Source: Sphingomonas populi (GTDB lineage Bacteria; Pseudomonadota; Alphaproteobacteria; Sphingomonadales; Sphingomonadaceae). From it: a stretch of 64,000 nt of DNA. The number at the start of each line of letters is the position of its first letter. Within the stretch, counting starts at the first letter, position 1. The notes under the pieces were generated by a model. That model worked only from the letters and a program-made list of their open reading frames with translations. It was not told the DNA's origin and did not search any database. Below are positions 1-8,561 of this stretch, piece by piece. Position numbers and translations under genes: made by a program. Location of the stretch: assembly GCF_004208535.1 (NCBI RefSeq), contig NZ_SGIS01000015.1, forward strand, positions 43,785-107,784. Direction: 5' to 3'.

Positions 1-369
1 TCGCAGAGCGCGGTGTTCGGGCTGATCGCGCTGTCGCTGGTCCATCTGGCTATCATCGCCAGCGGGCATGAGACGCTGGCCACCTACATCGTCTTCCAGG
101 CGCTGAGCATGACGTGCATCGCCTTGTGCGGATCGAATTTCGGCACGATGGCGATGGAGCGAGTCGGTCATATCGCCGGCACCGCGTCTTCGGTGCAGGG
201 CTTCATCGCCAGCGTCGGCGCGGTCGCGGTCGCGGCGGTGATCGGGCAATCCTATGACGGCACCACGCTGCCGCTGGCGCTCGGCTATCTCGGTATCGGC
301 CTCGTCGCGCTGGCGCTGATCCTGTGGATCGAAGGCGGACGGCTGTTTCAGGCGCGCGCCGGCGCATGA
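1..369 (+). CDS. Multidrug MFS transporter, Bcr/CflA-like (C-terminal part)
   Basis: The reading frame is already open at base 1, so only the last ~122 residues of an inner-membrane exporter are present. They contain about four hydrophobic helices and the segment GTASSVQGFIASVGAVAVAA, which resembles the penultimate helices of Bcr/CflA proton-driven drug exporters (the family often has GTASAL in this place). The gene ends in TGA at 367-369, overlapping the ATG of the ABC ATPase at 366. That points to translational coupling or simple compaction with the following transporter unit. Substrate is unknown. The family call is moderately certain because the diagnostic N-terminal half is outside the window. 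Confidence 0.75.
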   Translation, partial: SQSAVFGLIALSLVHLAIIASGHETLATYIVFQALSMTCIALCGSNFGTMAMERVGHIAGTASSVQGFIASVGAVAVAAVIGQSYDGTTLPLALGYLGIGLVALALILWIEGGRLFQARAGA

Positions 370-1046
370 CTCTGCCGCGCCTTGATGTGCGCGCCGTCGG
401 CAAGAGCGTGCCCGGCCCGCGCCGGCTGTTCGCGGGGCTCGATCTCGCGGTGCAGGGCGGCGAACTGGTCGCGATCCTCGGCGAATCGGGCGTGGGCAAA
501 TCGACCTTGCTCAACATCCTCGCCGGGCTCGACGACGCCGACGAAGGCACCGTCGCGATCGAGGGCATCACGCTCGGTCCGCTCGACGAGGCGGCGCGCA
601 CGCGGCTGCGCCGCGAGCGGATCGGCTTCGTGTTCCAGGCCTTTCACATCCTGCCGTATCTCACGCTCGCGCAGAACGTCGCGCTGCCGCTCGCTTTGGT
701 GTCTTCCGACGCGCGCGCCGCGCAAACCCGCGCCGAGGCGATGCTGGAAGCGGTCGGCCTCGGCGGGCGCGGCGGCGGCTATGCGCGCGATCTTTCGGGC
801 GGCGAGTTGCAGCGTGTCGCCATCGCCCGCGCGCTCGTCCACGCGCCCGCGCTGATCCTCGCCGACGAACCGACCGGCAACCTCGATCCCGAGACCGCCG
901 CGCGCGTGCTGGCATTGTTCGGCAGCGCGGTGCGCGAGCGTGGCGCGGCCGGCGTGATCGTCACCCATTCCGATGCGACCGCCGCCATAGCCGATCGCGT
1001 GTTGACGCTGACGGCCGAGGGGCTGGTGGAGCGCCGTGGCCGCTGA
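366..1046 (+). CDS. ABC transporter ATP-binding protein (LolD/YbbA/AttE type)
   Basis: 226-residue nucleotide-binding subunit of a type VII (MacB/FtsX-like) ABC system. Walker A is GESGVGKST near residue 42, the signature is LSGGELQRVAIARAL, and Walker B runs straight into the D-loop as LILADEPTGNLD. The ATG at 366 is preferred over an upstream in-frame start at 324 because it gives the family's usual N-terminus (TLPRLDVRAVGK) and overlaps the previous stop as ATGA. The stop overlaps the GTG of the permease gene at 1036 by 11 bases. Such ATPases normally drive mechanotransmission rather than import. Together with the permease and AttH protein downstream it forms a three-gene unit like AttEFGH. 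Confidence 0.93.
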   Translation: MTLPRLDVRAVGKSVPGPRRLFAGLDLAVQGGELVAILGESGVGKSTLLNILAGLDDADEGTVAIEGITLGPLDEAARTRLRRERIGFVFQAFHILPYLTLAQNVALPLALVSSDARAAQTRAEAMLEAVGLGGRGGGYARDLSGGELQRVAIARALVHAPALILADEPTGNLDPETAARVLALFGSAVRERGAAGVIVTHSDATAAIADRVLTLTAEGLVERRGR

Positions 1047-3549
1047 ACCGGGGCTTTGGTCGGGCCGGCTCGCGCTTGGCTGGCTGATCGGCGGCGAGTG
1101 GCGCTTCCATCCGGGCCGCTTCCTGCTGACGGCGGTGGCGATCGCGGTGGGGGTGGCGCTGGGCTTCGCGGTCCATCTCATCAACGGCTCGGCGCTTGCC
1201 TCGTTCGACGGCGCGGTGCGCGGGGTCGGCGGCGGCGCTGAGTTGTCAGTGCGCGCGACCAGCCCGCTCGGCTTCGATGAGCACCTCTACCCCCGCGTGG
1301 CGCGTGCCGTCGGCGTGCGCGACGCCAGCCCGGTGGTGAAGCTCGATGCGCGCATCGGCACCGCGCGGCTGACTTTGCTCGGCCTCGACGTGATCCGTGC
1401 CGCTGCCGTCACGCCAGCGCTGATCGGCATCGCGCCCGAACGGGGCAACGACACGATGTTCGCTGAAGATGCCGTGTTCCTGTCGCGCGCCGCGCTCGCG
1501 CAGGCGGGCACGCGGATCGGCGCGCGCGTAACCGTCACCGCCAACGGGCGAAGCGTGCCGCTGCGGATCGCCGGCACGCTGCCCGGCGCGGGCGATACCG
1601 CGTCGCTCGCGGTGATCGACATCGCCGCCGCGCAGTGGCGCTTCGGGCGGCTCGGCAAGCTCGACCGGATCGATCTCGCCGTCTCGGACCGTGCCGCCGC
1701 CGAGGCCGCACTCGCGAACCTGCCAGATGCGAGCCTCTCCGCCGCCGAGGCGCAGAACGCGCAGGGCGATGCTCTGTCGCGCGCCTACCGGGTCAATCTC
1801 GACATGCTCGCCTTGGTCGCGCTGCTCACCGGCGGCTTCCTCGTTTATTCGGCGCAGTCGCTGTCGGTGGCGCGTCGCCAACGCGCCTTCGCGCTGCTCC
1901 GCACGCTCGGCATGCCGCGCGGCGGCGTGGTCGCGGCGGTCGCGGTTGAGGGGCTGGCGATCGGCGTAGTCGGCGCGGGCGTTGGCCTCGCGGCGGGCTA
2001 TGCGATGGCATGGGCGGCGCTGCACTGGTTCGGTGGCGATCTCGGCGCAGGCTATTTCGGCGGCGGCACGGTGCGGCTCGCCTTCCAGCCCGGCGCGGCG
2101 TTCGGCTTCTTCGCGCTCGGCCTCGCCGCCGCCGCGCTCGGCAGTGCCATACCCGCGCGGCTGGCGGCACGCGCCGCACCCGCCGCCGCGCTCAAGAACG
2201 CCGGCGACGTGCTCGATCCGCGCGCGCGTGTCGCATGGTGGCCGGCGGCGGTGTTGCTGGTCGTCGGCGGCGCGGTGACCTTGCTGCCGCCGGTCGGCGG
2301 GCTGCCGCTGTTCGGCTTCACCGGCATGGCGCTGCTGCTCGCCGGCGGTGTGGCCGGGGTGCCGTGGTTCGCGCGCGTACTGCTGACCCCGCTCGCACGG
2401 CGGAGCGGCGCCTCTGTGCCGCGCCGGCTCGCGATCCGCCACCTCCACGGCGCGCCCAATGACGCTGCGACGGCTTTGTGCGGCATCGTCGCTTCGACCG
2501 CGCTGATGATCGCGATGGCGACGATGATCACCAGTTTTCGCGGCGCGGTCGATGATTGGCTCGGTCAGGTACTCGGTGCCGACCTCTATCTGCGCACGAA
2601 CGCGGGCGCGGTGTTCGATCCCGCCGCGCAAGCCCGGCTCGCCGCGACCCCCGGCGTCGCCCGCGCCGCGTTCAGCCGCCAACTCCCGCTGACGATCGCG
2701 CCCGATCGCCCGCCGATCACGCTGATCGCCCGCCCCGAGCAAGGCACGCGTGATCCGTTGCGCGTCCTGATCGCGCCCGCCGTGCCGCTCCCGCCCGGCG
2801 CGCGTCCGGTCTGGGTGTCGGAACCGGCGCAACGGCTCTACGGCTGGAACCCCGGTGACAGTCTGACCCTGCCGATTGGCGGCGGCGCGCGCTTCACCGT
2901 CGCGGGGGTGTGGCGCGATTACGGGCGGCAGACCGGCGCGGTGCTGGTCGATGCGCAGGACTATCAGCGCCTCACCGGCGACACCGGCCGCGACGAACTC
3001 GCGGCGATGCTGCGCCCCGGCGCCGATGCCGGAGCCGTAACCGCCGCGATACAGGCGCGGCTGCCGGCGGATCTGCGCGATCAGGTCGAGATCACCCGGC
3101 CAGCCACGCTGCGCCGCTTCGCGCTGACGTTGTTCGATCGCAGTTTCGCCGTCACCTATCTGCTCGAAGCGATTGCCATCCTCGTCGGTCTCGCCGGCGT
3201 CGCCGCGACCATCTCGGCGCAGACGATGGCGCGCGAGCGCGAGTTCGGCATGCTCCGCCACCTCGGTCTCACCCGCCGCCAGCTCACCGCGATGCTCGCG
3301 ACCGAAGGCGCTTTGGTCGGGCTGACCGGCGCGCTCGCCGGCATCGCGCTCGGGCTGGTGCTGGCGCAAGTGTTGATCCACGTCATCAACCCGCAGTCGT
3401 TCAACTTCACGATGAGCACGCGAATTCCGCTCGGCACGCTCGCGGCGGTGGCGGCGGCGCTGTCGGGCGCGGCGGCGGCGACCGCGATCCTCGCCGGTCG
3501 TCGCGCGACCGCGCGCGGGGCTGTGCAATCGGTTCGGGAGGATTGGTGA
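1036..3549 (+). CDS. ABC transporter permease with two FtsX domains (AttFG-like fusion)
   Basis: 837-residue inner-membrane permease. After an N-terminal helix (about residues 32-52) comes a periplasmic MacB-like region, a first FtsX block (~255-375, starting with the LLTGGFLVYSAQSLSVARRQ helix and a LLRTLGM coupling motif), hydrophobic helices near 400-440 and 480-500, a second periplasmic region, and a second FtsX block (~705-825) with AREREFGMLRHLGL. The internal duplication implies that one chain replaces two half-permeases, as in YbbP. It starts with GTG inside the ATPase gene and its TGA overlaps the next ATG (TGATG). Substrate cannot be read from sequence. Lipoprotein, lipid or antimicrobial peptide handling are the family's known roles. 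Confidence 0.9.
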   Translation: MAAEPGLWSGRLALGWLIGGEWRFHPGRFLLTAVAIAVGVALGFAVHLINGSALASFDGAVRGVGGGAELSVRATSPLGFDEHLYPRVARAVGVRDASPVVKLDARIGTARLTLLGLDVIRAAAVTPALIGIAPERGNDTMFAEDAVFLSRAALAQAGTRIGARVTVTANGRSVPLRIAGTLPGAGDTASLAVIDIAAAQWRFGRLGKLDRIDLAVSDRAAAEAALANLPDASLSAAEAQNAQGDALSRAYRVNLDMLALVALLTGGFLVYSAQSLSVARRQRAFALLRTLGMPRGGVVAAVAVEGLAIGVVGAGVGLAAGYAMAWAALHWFGGDLGAGYFGGGTVRLAFQPGAAFGFFALGLAAAALGSAIPARLAARAAPAAALKNAGDVLDPRARVAWWPAAVLLVVGGAVTLLPPVGGLPLFGFTGMALLLAGGVAGVPWFARVLLTPLARRSGASVPRRLAIRHLHGAPNDAATALCGIVASTALMIAMATMITSFRGAVDDWLGQVLGADLYLRTNAGAVFDPAAQARLAATPGVARAAFSRQLPLTIAPDRPPITLIARPEQGTRDPLRVLIAPAVPLPPGARPVWVSEPAQRLYGWNPGDSLTLPIGGGARFTVAGVWRDYGRQTGAVLVDAQDYQRLTGDTGRDELAAMLRPGADAGAVTAAIQARLPADLRDQVEITRPATLRRFALTLFDRSFAVTYLLEAIAILVGLAGVAATISAQTMAREREFGMLRHLGLTRRQLTAMLATEGALVGLTGALAGIALGLVLAQVLIHVINPQSFNFTMSTRIPLGTLAAVAAALSGAAAATAILAGRRATARGAVQSVREDW

Positions 3550-4604
3550 TGCTGCGCTGGATATTCGGCCTCGCGCTTGCCGCCGCCGCGCCGGCCGCGA
3601 CGCCCTATCCGGTGGTCCAGCCCGGCATCGTGCTGCGTTTTCCGCAAGACCACGGCGCGCATCCCGCGTTCCGCACCGAATGGTGGTATGTCACCGGCTG
3701 GCTGCGCACCGCGCGCGGCGGCGATCTCGGCTTCCAGGTGACGTTCTTCCGCACCCGCCCGCAGACCGACCCGCGCAACCCGAGCCACTTCGCGCCAACG
3801 CAGGTGTTGTTCGCGCACGCCGCTCTGTCCGACCCGAAGACCGGCCGCCTGCTCCACGGCGAGCGCGCCGCCCGCGCCGGCTTCGGGTTGGCGCAGGCGC
3901 GAGCAGGGGACGCCGATGTCGCGATCCGCGACTGGCGGATGCGGCGGCTTCCTGACGGGCGCTGGGCGACTGAGGTCAACGCCGATGGTTTCGCGCTGAC
4001 GCTGGCGCTCAGCCCGCCCCAGCCGCCGCTGCCGCAAGGGCAGGGGGGCTACAGCCGCAAGGGTCCGCGCCCAGAAGAGGCGAGCTATTATTACTCGATC
4101 CCGCATCTGCGCGTCAGCGGCCGCGTGACGCGGGGCAACGCGGTCGAGCCGGTGACCGGCGAGGCGTGGCTCGATCGCGAATGGTCGTCCGACTATCTGG
4201 CGCCGCAAGCGCAGGGGTGGGACTGGACTGGCCTCAACTTCGACGACGGCAGCGCGCTGATGGCGTTCCGCATCCGCCGCAAGGGGGGCGGCACGCTCTG
4301 GGCGGGTGGCGCCTTCCGCCGCGCCGACGGTATGCGGACGGTGTTCGCCCCCGGCGACGTGTCGTTCCGCCCGCTCGCCACCTGGCGCAGCCCCGCCACC
4401 GGCGCGACCTATCCGGTCGCGCAGCAGCTCAGCGTGCGGCTGGCCGACGGCATCCACCGCTGGCGCCTGCAACCGTTGTTCGCCGCGCAGGAACTCGACA
4501 CCCGCCGCAGCGGCATGCCGGTCTATTGGGAAGGCGCGGTGCGGACGCAGGGCGGGCGCGGCTATCTCGAACTGACCGGCTACGACAAGCCGCTGGCGAT
4601 GTAA
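3549..4604 (+). CDS. AttH/CrtC-family lipocalin-like secreted protein
   Basis: 351 residues with a short hydrophobic N-terminal signal (MLRWIFGLALAAAAPAA). The hallmarks of the AttH/hydroxyneurosporene synthase (CrtC) family are visible: FPQDHGAHPAFRTEWWYVTG, GYSRKGP followed by SYYYS, and GEAWLDREWSS. The family folds as two lipocalin-like barrels. AttH-type members are encoded beside MacB-like ABC genes, as here, where the ATG overlaps the permease stop. Role is unproven; a carrier or enzyme handling a hydrophobic ligand released by the transporter is a reasonable inference. Its TAA abuts the stop of kdpE, which converges from the right with no spacer. Confidence 0.85.
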   Translation: MLRWIFGLALAAAAPAATPYPVVQPGIVLRFPQDHGAHPAFRTEWWYVTGWLRTARGGDLGFQVTFFRTRPQTDPRNPSHFAPTQVLFAHAALSDPKTGRLLHGERAARAGFGLAQARAGDADVAIRDWRMRRLPDGRWATEVNADGFALTLALSPPQPPLPQGQGGYSRKGPRPEEASYYYSIPHLRVSGRVTRGNAVEPVTGEAWLDREWSSDYLAPQAQGWDWTGLNFDDGSALMAFRIRRKGGGTLWAGGAFRRADGMRTVFAPGDVSFRPLATWRSPATGATYPVAQQLSVRLADGIHRWRLQPLFAAQELDTRRSGMPVYWEGAVRTQGGRGYLELTGYDKPLAM

Positions 4605-5291
4605 TCACCCCGGCGTCAGCAGCCGGTATCCCACGCCGAGTTCGTTCGCGACCACCGAACCGATCGCATCGGCCGCTTCGATCTTCTGTCGCAAATTGCG
4701 GATGACGATGCGCAGATACTCGATCTTGCGGTCATGATCGAGCGGCCACGCCGCCGCGAGGATGCGCTGGTGCGTCACCACGCGCCCCGGCGCTTCGGCG
4801 AGGCACGCCAGCACGTCATATTCCTTGCGCGTCAGATGCACCTCTTCGCCCGCGCGGCGGACGCGGCGGTGTTCGAAATCGATCTCGACGTCGCCAGCGC
4901 GCAGCGTCTTCGGCTTCGGACGATGGCCGGTGTGGCGCAACGCCACCCGCAGCCGTGCGAGCAATTCCTCCGAATCGAACGGCTTGGTGACATAGTCGTC
5001 GGCGCCGAGATCGAGCGCGGCGACCTTCTGATCGGTCTCGTCACGCGCCGAAACGACGAGGATCGTCGCCTCACCCATCTTGCGCAGCAACGGCACCAGC
5101 GAAAGCCCGTCACGGTCAGGCAGGCCGAGATCGAGCAGGATCGCGGTCGGCGCATGCCGTTCCGCCGCCTTGAGCGCTTCGCCGCCATTCGCCGCCTCGA
5201 CCACAGTATAGCCGGCGCGTTCGAGCGTGTTGCGCAGCAGCCGGCGGATCGATTGCTCGTCATCGACGACGAGGATGGTGGCGTCGCTCAC
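4605..5291 (-). CDS. kdpE: KdpE, response regulator of the potassium operon
   Basis: 228-residue OmpR-family regulator. The receiver domain begins TILVVDDEQSIRRLL, with the phospho-acceptor Asp in ILLDLGLPDRDG and the conserved Lys in DYVTKPF. A winged-helix DNA-binding domain follows (VHLTRKEYDVLACLA, ending GVGYRLL). The start is GTG at 5291, sharing GTGA with the TGA of kdpD, so the pair is translationally coupled. The same frame stays open far upstream, antisense-free of stops within kdpD, but that extension is not a real N-terminus because the receiver motif begins exactly after the GTG. Phosphorylated KdpE is expected to activate kdpFABC transcription under low potassium or osmotic upshift. 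Confidence 0.95.
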   Translation of the reverse strand: MSDATILVVDDEQSIRRLLRNTLERAGYTVVEAANGGEALKAAERHAPTAILLDLGLPDRDGLSLVPLLRKMGEATILVVSARDETDQKVAALDLGADDYVTKPFDSEELLARLRVALRHTGHRPKPKTLRAGDVEIDFEHRRVRRAGEEVHLTRKEYDVLACLAEAPGRVVTHQRILAAAWPLDHDRKIEYLRIVIRNLRQKIEAADAIGSVVANELGVGYRLLTPG

Positions 5292-7954
5292 AGGATCAAA
5301 TCTCCGTCGCTGTCGCGGACCAGCAGCGCTTTCGGGAAGATCAGCCGGAAGTCTGCGCCGGTGCCATCCTCGCGGTTGCCGGCGCGCACCGCCATGCCCA
5401 TCGCCTCTGCGAACGCCTTGACGATGGCGAGGCCAAGCCCGGTGCCGCCGATCTGGCGGTCCGATCCCTGCAACCGCCGGAACGTCTCGAACACCTCGCT
5501 CTCGCGCCCCGGCGGGAGGCCCGGCCCCTGATCGAGCACCGACAGCGTCAGCGTGTCGTGGCGATGCACCCCGCGCACCGTCACCGGCGTACCCGGATCG
5601 GCATAGCGGCCGGCATTGTCGAGCAGGTTGAGCAGGCAATGGTGGAGCAATTGCGGATCGACCCGCACCAGCGGCAGATTGGGCGGCACCTCGAGCACGA
5701 TCGCATGCCCCTCCAGCGCGCGCCGCGCGTCCTGCGCCGCGCCGGCGACGGCATCGGACAGATCGACCGGCTCGAGCGCCAGCGTCAGCGCGCCCGCTTC
5801 GACTCGCGCCATGTCGAGCAGATTGGCGACGAAGCGGTTGAGCCGCGCCGATTCGCTCTGGAGCGTGGCGATCAATTCGGGCGTCGCGCCCTGATCGAGC
5901 TGGCCGGCGGCGGCGATCATCGCGGTCAGCGGCGTGCGCAGATCGTGGCTCACCGAGGAGAGCAGGGCCGCGCGCAGCCGGTCGCGCTCGCGCAGGCGAT
6001 CGACGTCGCGCATGTCCGCCTCCAGCCGCAACCGTTCGAGCAAAAGCGCGGCCTGGTCGATCAGCCCGGTCAGCAGCGGCAGTTGGTCGGCGCGCAGCGG
6101 TTCGGCGCTGTCGTCGCGCGCCATGCCCAGCACCGCCAGCGTCCGCTCGCCCGCGCGCATCGGCCGGAACAGCCATTCGGAGGCGGCGAGCGTGTCCGAT
6201 CCGCGCCCGGCCGGCGTGCCGGTGTCGAGCGCCCATTGCGCGGCGGCGAGTTCCATCGTCTCCAGCCGCACCTCGGTATTGGCGGCTTGGAGGACGAGGC
6301 CGGTGCCGGTCGGGGCGGGGACGAGCAGCATCGTGCGGAAATCGAACAGCCGCCCGATCTCCTCGCAGATCGCGCGCGACAGCGCTTCGGCATCGTTGAT
6401 CGCGCCAAGCTGGCGCAGGAACCCGGCGAGCGCGGCATTGGCGCGCGCGCTGGCGGCGGCGAGATCGGCCTGCGCGCGCACCCGCGAGGTAAGCTGGCTG
6501 GTCGCCAGCGCCACGCCGAGCAGCACCAGCACCGAGATGACGTTCTCGGGGTTGTTGATCGTCAGCGTGCCCGTCGGCGGCAGGAAGAAGAAATTATAGG
6601 CGAGCGACGACAGCACCCCCGCGAACAGCCCGGTGCGCAGCCCGAACAGGCTCGCCGCCGCCATCACCGGCAGCAGATACAGCAAGGCGACGTTGCCGAG
6701 GTTGAGGATGTGGAACAGCCCGTTGGCGAAGGCGGTGACGCCGCCGACCATCAGCGCGGTCCACGCATAGCCGGCGCGGCTGCCCCAATGGCCGGGGCGA
6801 AGCCGCAGCTTGGGTGCGGTCGCGCCCTCGATCGGCAGGACATGCACCGCCACGCCCGGCGTCTCGCGCACCAGCCGATCGACCACCGAGCCGTGGCGAA
6901 GCTCGAACCAGCGCGAGCGTACCGATTTGCCGACGACGAGCTGGGTCGCGCGCGCGTTCGCCGAAAACGCCTTCAGCCCCTCGATCACCGAAGCCGCCGG
7001 CACCGTCGCGGCGGCCGCGCCGAGCTGCGTGGCGAGGTTGAGCACCTTGGCGATCTGACGATGTTCGTCGTCGCTGAACCCCTGCGTGCGCGGCGTTTCG
7101 ACATGCACGGCTGTCCAGGGCGCGTGCAGCGCGTCGGCGATCCGCTTGGCGGCGCGCACCAGCCCCTCGGCGCCGGGCACCTCGCTGACCGCGACGACGA
7201 TCCGCTCGCTTCCCGCCCAGGTGCCGCCGACGCCGAGCGCGCGGACATGTTCGAGCATTTGCACATCGACCGCCTGCGCCGCACGCCGCAGCGCCAGTTC
7301 GCGAAGCGCCGACAGGTTCGATTTGGAGAAGAAGTGCGACAGCGCCCGCGTCGCCTCCTGCGGCAGATAGACCTTGCCATCCTTCAGCCGCTCGATCAGC
7401 TCGTCGGGCGGGATATCGACCACCTCGATCTCGGCGTTTTCGAGAATGCTGTCGGGCACCGTCTCGCGCACCCGCACGCGTGTGAAGGAGGCGACGACAT
7501 CGTTGAGGCTCTCGACATGCTGGATGTTGAGCGTCGAATAGACGTCGATCCCGGCATCGAGCAGTTCGACGACATCCTGATAGCGTTTGGGATGGCGGCT
7601 GCCCGGCGCATTGGTATGGGCGAGCTCGTCGACCAGCACGAGCCGGGGGCTGCGCGCGAGGATCGCGTCGAGGTCCATTTCCTGGAGCGTCCCGCCGGCA
7701 TGGGCGACGGGACGGCGCGGTACGATTTCATAGCCGCGCGTCAGTTGTTCGGTCTCGACCCGCCCGTGCGTCTCGACCACGCCGATGACGACGTCCACGC
7801 CGGCCTTGATACGGCTGCGCCCGTCGCTCAGCATCTCGAAGGTCTTGCCGACGCCGGGCGCCGCCCCGAGGAAGATCTTCAGCCGCCCCTTACCCTCCTG
7901 CGCCGCCTGGCGCAGCAGGGCATCGGGGGAGGGGCGGCCGGTCGTGTCGGTCAA
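5288..7954 (-). CDS. kdpD: KdpD, potassium sensor histidine kinase
   Basis: 888-residue membrane sensor kinase with the full KdpD layout. It has an N-terminal KdpD domain with Walker-like GAAPGVGKTFEML and LVDELAHTN, then a universal-stress-like region (~250-370), four close-packed membrane helices (DUF4118, ~395-490), and a GAF-like region (~510-640). The phospho-acceptor His is in SVSHDLRTPLTAM (~669), followed by an HATPase domain with LLDNAGRY and GGTGLGLAIVKAF. The start is TTG at 7954, overlapping the kdpC stop as TTGA, and the kdpE start overlaps its own stop. Length and order match the family. Starts at TTG usually lower yield, which would suit a sensor made in small amounts relative to the pump. 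Confidence 0.95.
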   Translation of the reverse strand: MTDTTGRPSPDALLRQAAQEGKGRLKIFLGAAPGVGKTFEMLSDGRSRIKAGVDVVIGVVETHGRVETEQLTRGYEIVPRRPVAHAGGTLQEMDLDAILARSPRLVLVDELAHTNAPGSRHPKRYQDVVELLDAGIDVYSTLNIQHVESLNDVVASFTRVRVRETVPDSILENAEIEVVDIPPDELIERLKDGKVYLPQEATRALSHFFSKSNLSALRELALRRAAQAVDVQMLEHVRALGVGGTWAGSERIVVAVSEVPGAEGLVRAAKRIADALHAPWTAVHVETPRTQGFSDDEHRQIAKVLNLATQLGAAAATVPAASVIEGLKAFSANARATQLVVGKSVRSRWFELRHGSVVDRLVRETPGVAVHVLPIEGATAPKLRLRPGHWGSRAGYAWTALMVGGVTAFANGLFHILNLGNVALLYLLPVMAAASLFGLRTGLFAGVLSSLAYNFFFLPPTGTLTINNPENVISVLVLLGVALATSQLTSRVRAQADLAAASARANAALAGFLRQLGAINDAEALSRAICEEIGRLFDFRTMLLVPAPTGTGLVLQAANTEVRLETMELAAAQWALDTGTPAGRGSDTLAASEWLFRPMRAGERTLAVLGMARDDSAEPLRADQLPLLTGLIDQAALLLERLRLEADMRDVDRLRERDRLRAALLSSVSHDLRTPLTAMIAAAGQLDQGATPELIATLQSESARLNRFVANLLDMARVEAGALTLALEPVDLSDAVAGAAQDARRALEGHAIVLEVPPNLPLVRVDPQLLHHCLLNLLDNAGRYADPGTPVTVRGVHRHDTLTLSVLDQGPGLPPGRESEVFETFRRLQGSDRQIGGTGLGLAIVKAFAEAMGMAVRAGNREDGTGADFRLIFPKALLVRDSDGDLIL

Positions 7955-8550
7955 CGCGTGCGCCCAACACCATCAGGGGCGACACCATCAAGCGCGCGGT
8001 TGAGCGCGAGGACGTTGACATGCGGCTCACCGACCACGCCGAGCAGCGGTTGTTCGACATGATCCATCACGAGCGCACGCACCTTTTCGACCGGCAGGTT
8101 GCGTACCTTAGCGATACGCTGTGCCTGATACAAAGCCGCCTCGGGGCTGAGATCGGGATCAAGCCCCGAGGCAGAGGCCGTCACCAGATCGGCGGGGACT
8201 TTGGTCCCTGGTGCGGAAGGCTTGGCGGCGGCGACATCGGCACGCACGCGGTCGACAAGCGCCTGCGAGGTCGGGCCGTAGTTCGAACCGGACGAGGCGA
8301 GGCCGTCATAGCCTTTGCCCGCCGCCGAAGGACGTGTCTTGAAATAGCGATCGCTGGTGAAGGCCTGACCGATCACGGTCGAGCCGATCACCTTGCCGCC
8401 TTGCGAGATCAGGCTGCCATTGGCCTGGCTCGGGAAGATCGTCTGGCCGATGCCGGTCAGCGCGAGCGGATAGGCGATGCCCAGCAGCAGCGCGAACAGC
8501 AGGGTCATGACGAGCGCGGGACGAAGTGCGGATGTGATGTCGTTGCCCAT
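7951..8550 (-). CDS. kdpC: KdpC, potassium-transporting ATPase subunit C
   Basis: 199 residues with one N-terminal membrane helix (ALVMTLLFALLLGIAYPLAL) and the family motifs GSTVIGQAF, YFKTRPSA, SGSNYGP and DLVTASASGLDP. KdpC is the small stabilising subunit, thought to help the pump bind ATP or potassium. A GAGGAATAG ribosome site precedes the ATG, which follows the kdpB stop after 11 bases. Its own TGA overlaps the TTG start of kdpD. Length is typical (E. coli ~190). Confidence 0.96.
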   Translation of the reverse strand: MGNDITSALRPALVMTLLFALLLGIAYPLALTGIGQTIFPSQANGSLISQGGKVIGSTVIGQAFTSDRYFKTRPSAAGKGYDGLASSGSNYGPTSQALVDRVRADVAAAKPSAPGTKVPADLVTASASGLDPDLSPEAALYQAQRIAKVRNLPVEKVRALVMDHVEQPLLGVVGEPHVNVLALNRALDGVAPDGVGRTR

Positions 8551-8561
8551 GAGACTATTCC

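Noticed and set aside
1246..3528. 760-codon open frame on the minus strand opposite the ABC permease
   Set aside because: Antisense shadow of a GC-rich gene. Its product is Arg/Gly/Glu-rich with no domain, whereas the plus-strand frame has FtsX motifs and overlaps its neighbours correctly.
4018..4078. Family F-like insertion in the attH gene (Pro/Gly-rich segment)
   Set aside because: PPLPQGQGGYSRKGP matches the native AttH-family motif, and the DNA has no matching hairpins.
4605..6236. Apparent long fusion upstream of KdpE
   Set aside because: The frame stays open only because of composition. The receiver domain starts exactly at the GTG at 5291, which overlaps the kdpD stop.
5558..8062. 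834-codon plus-strand frame opposite kdpD
   Set aside because: Shadow of kdpD: low-complexity, His/Arg/Gln-rich translation and no motifs, with kdpD fully supported by domain order.
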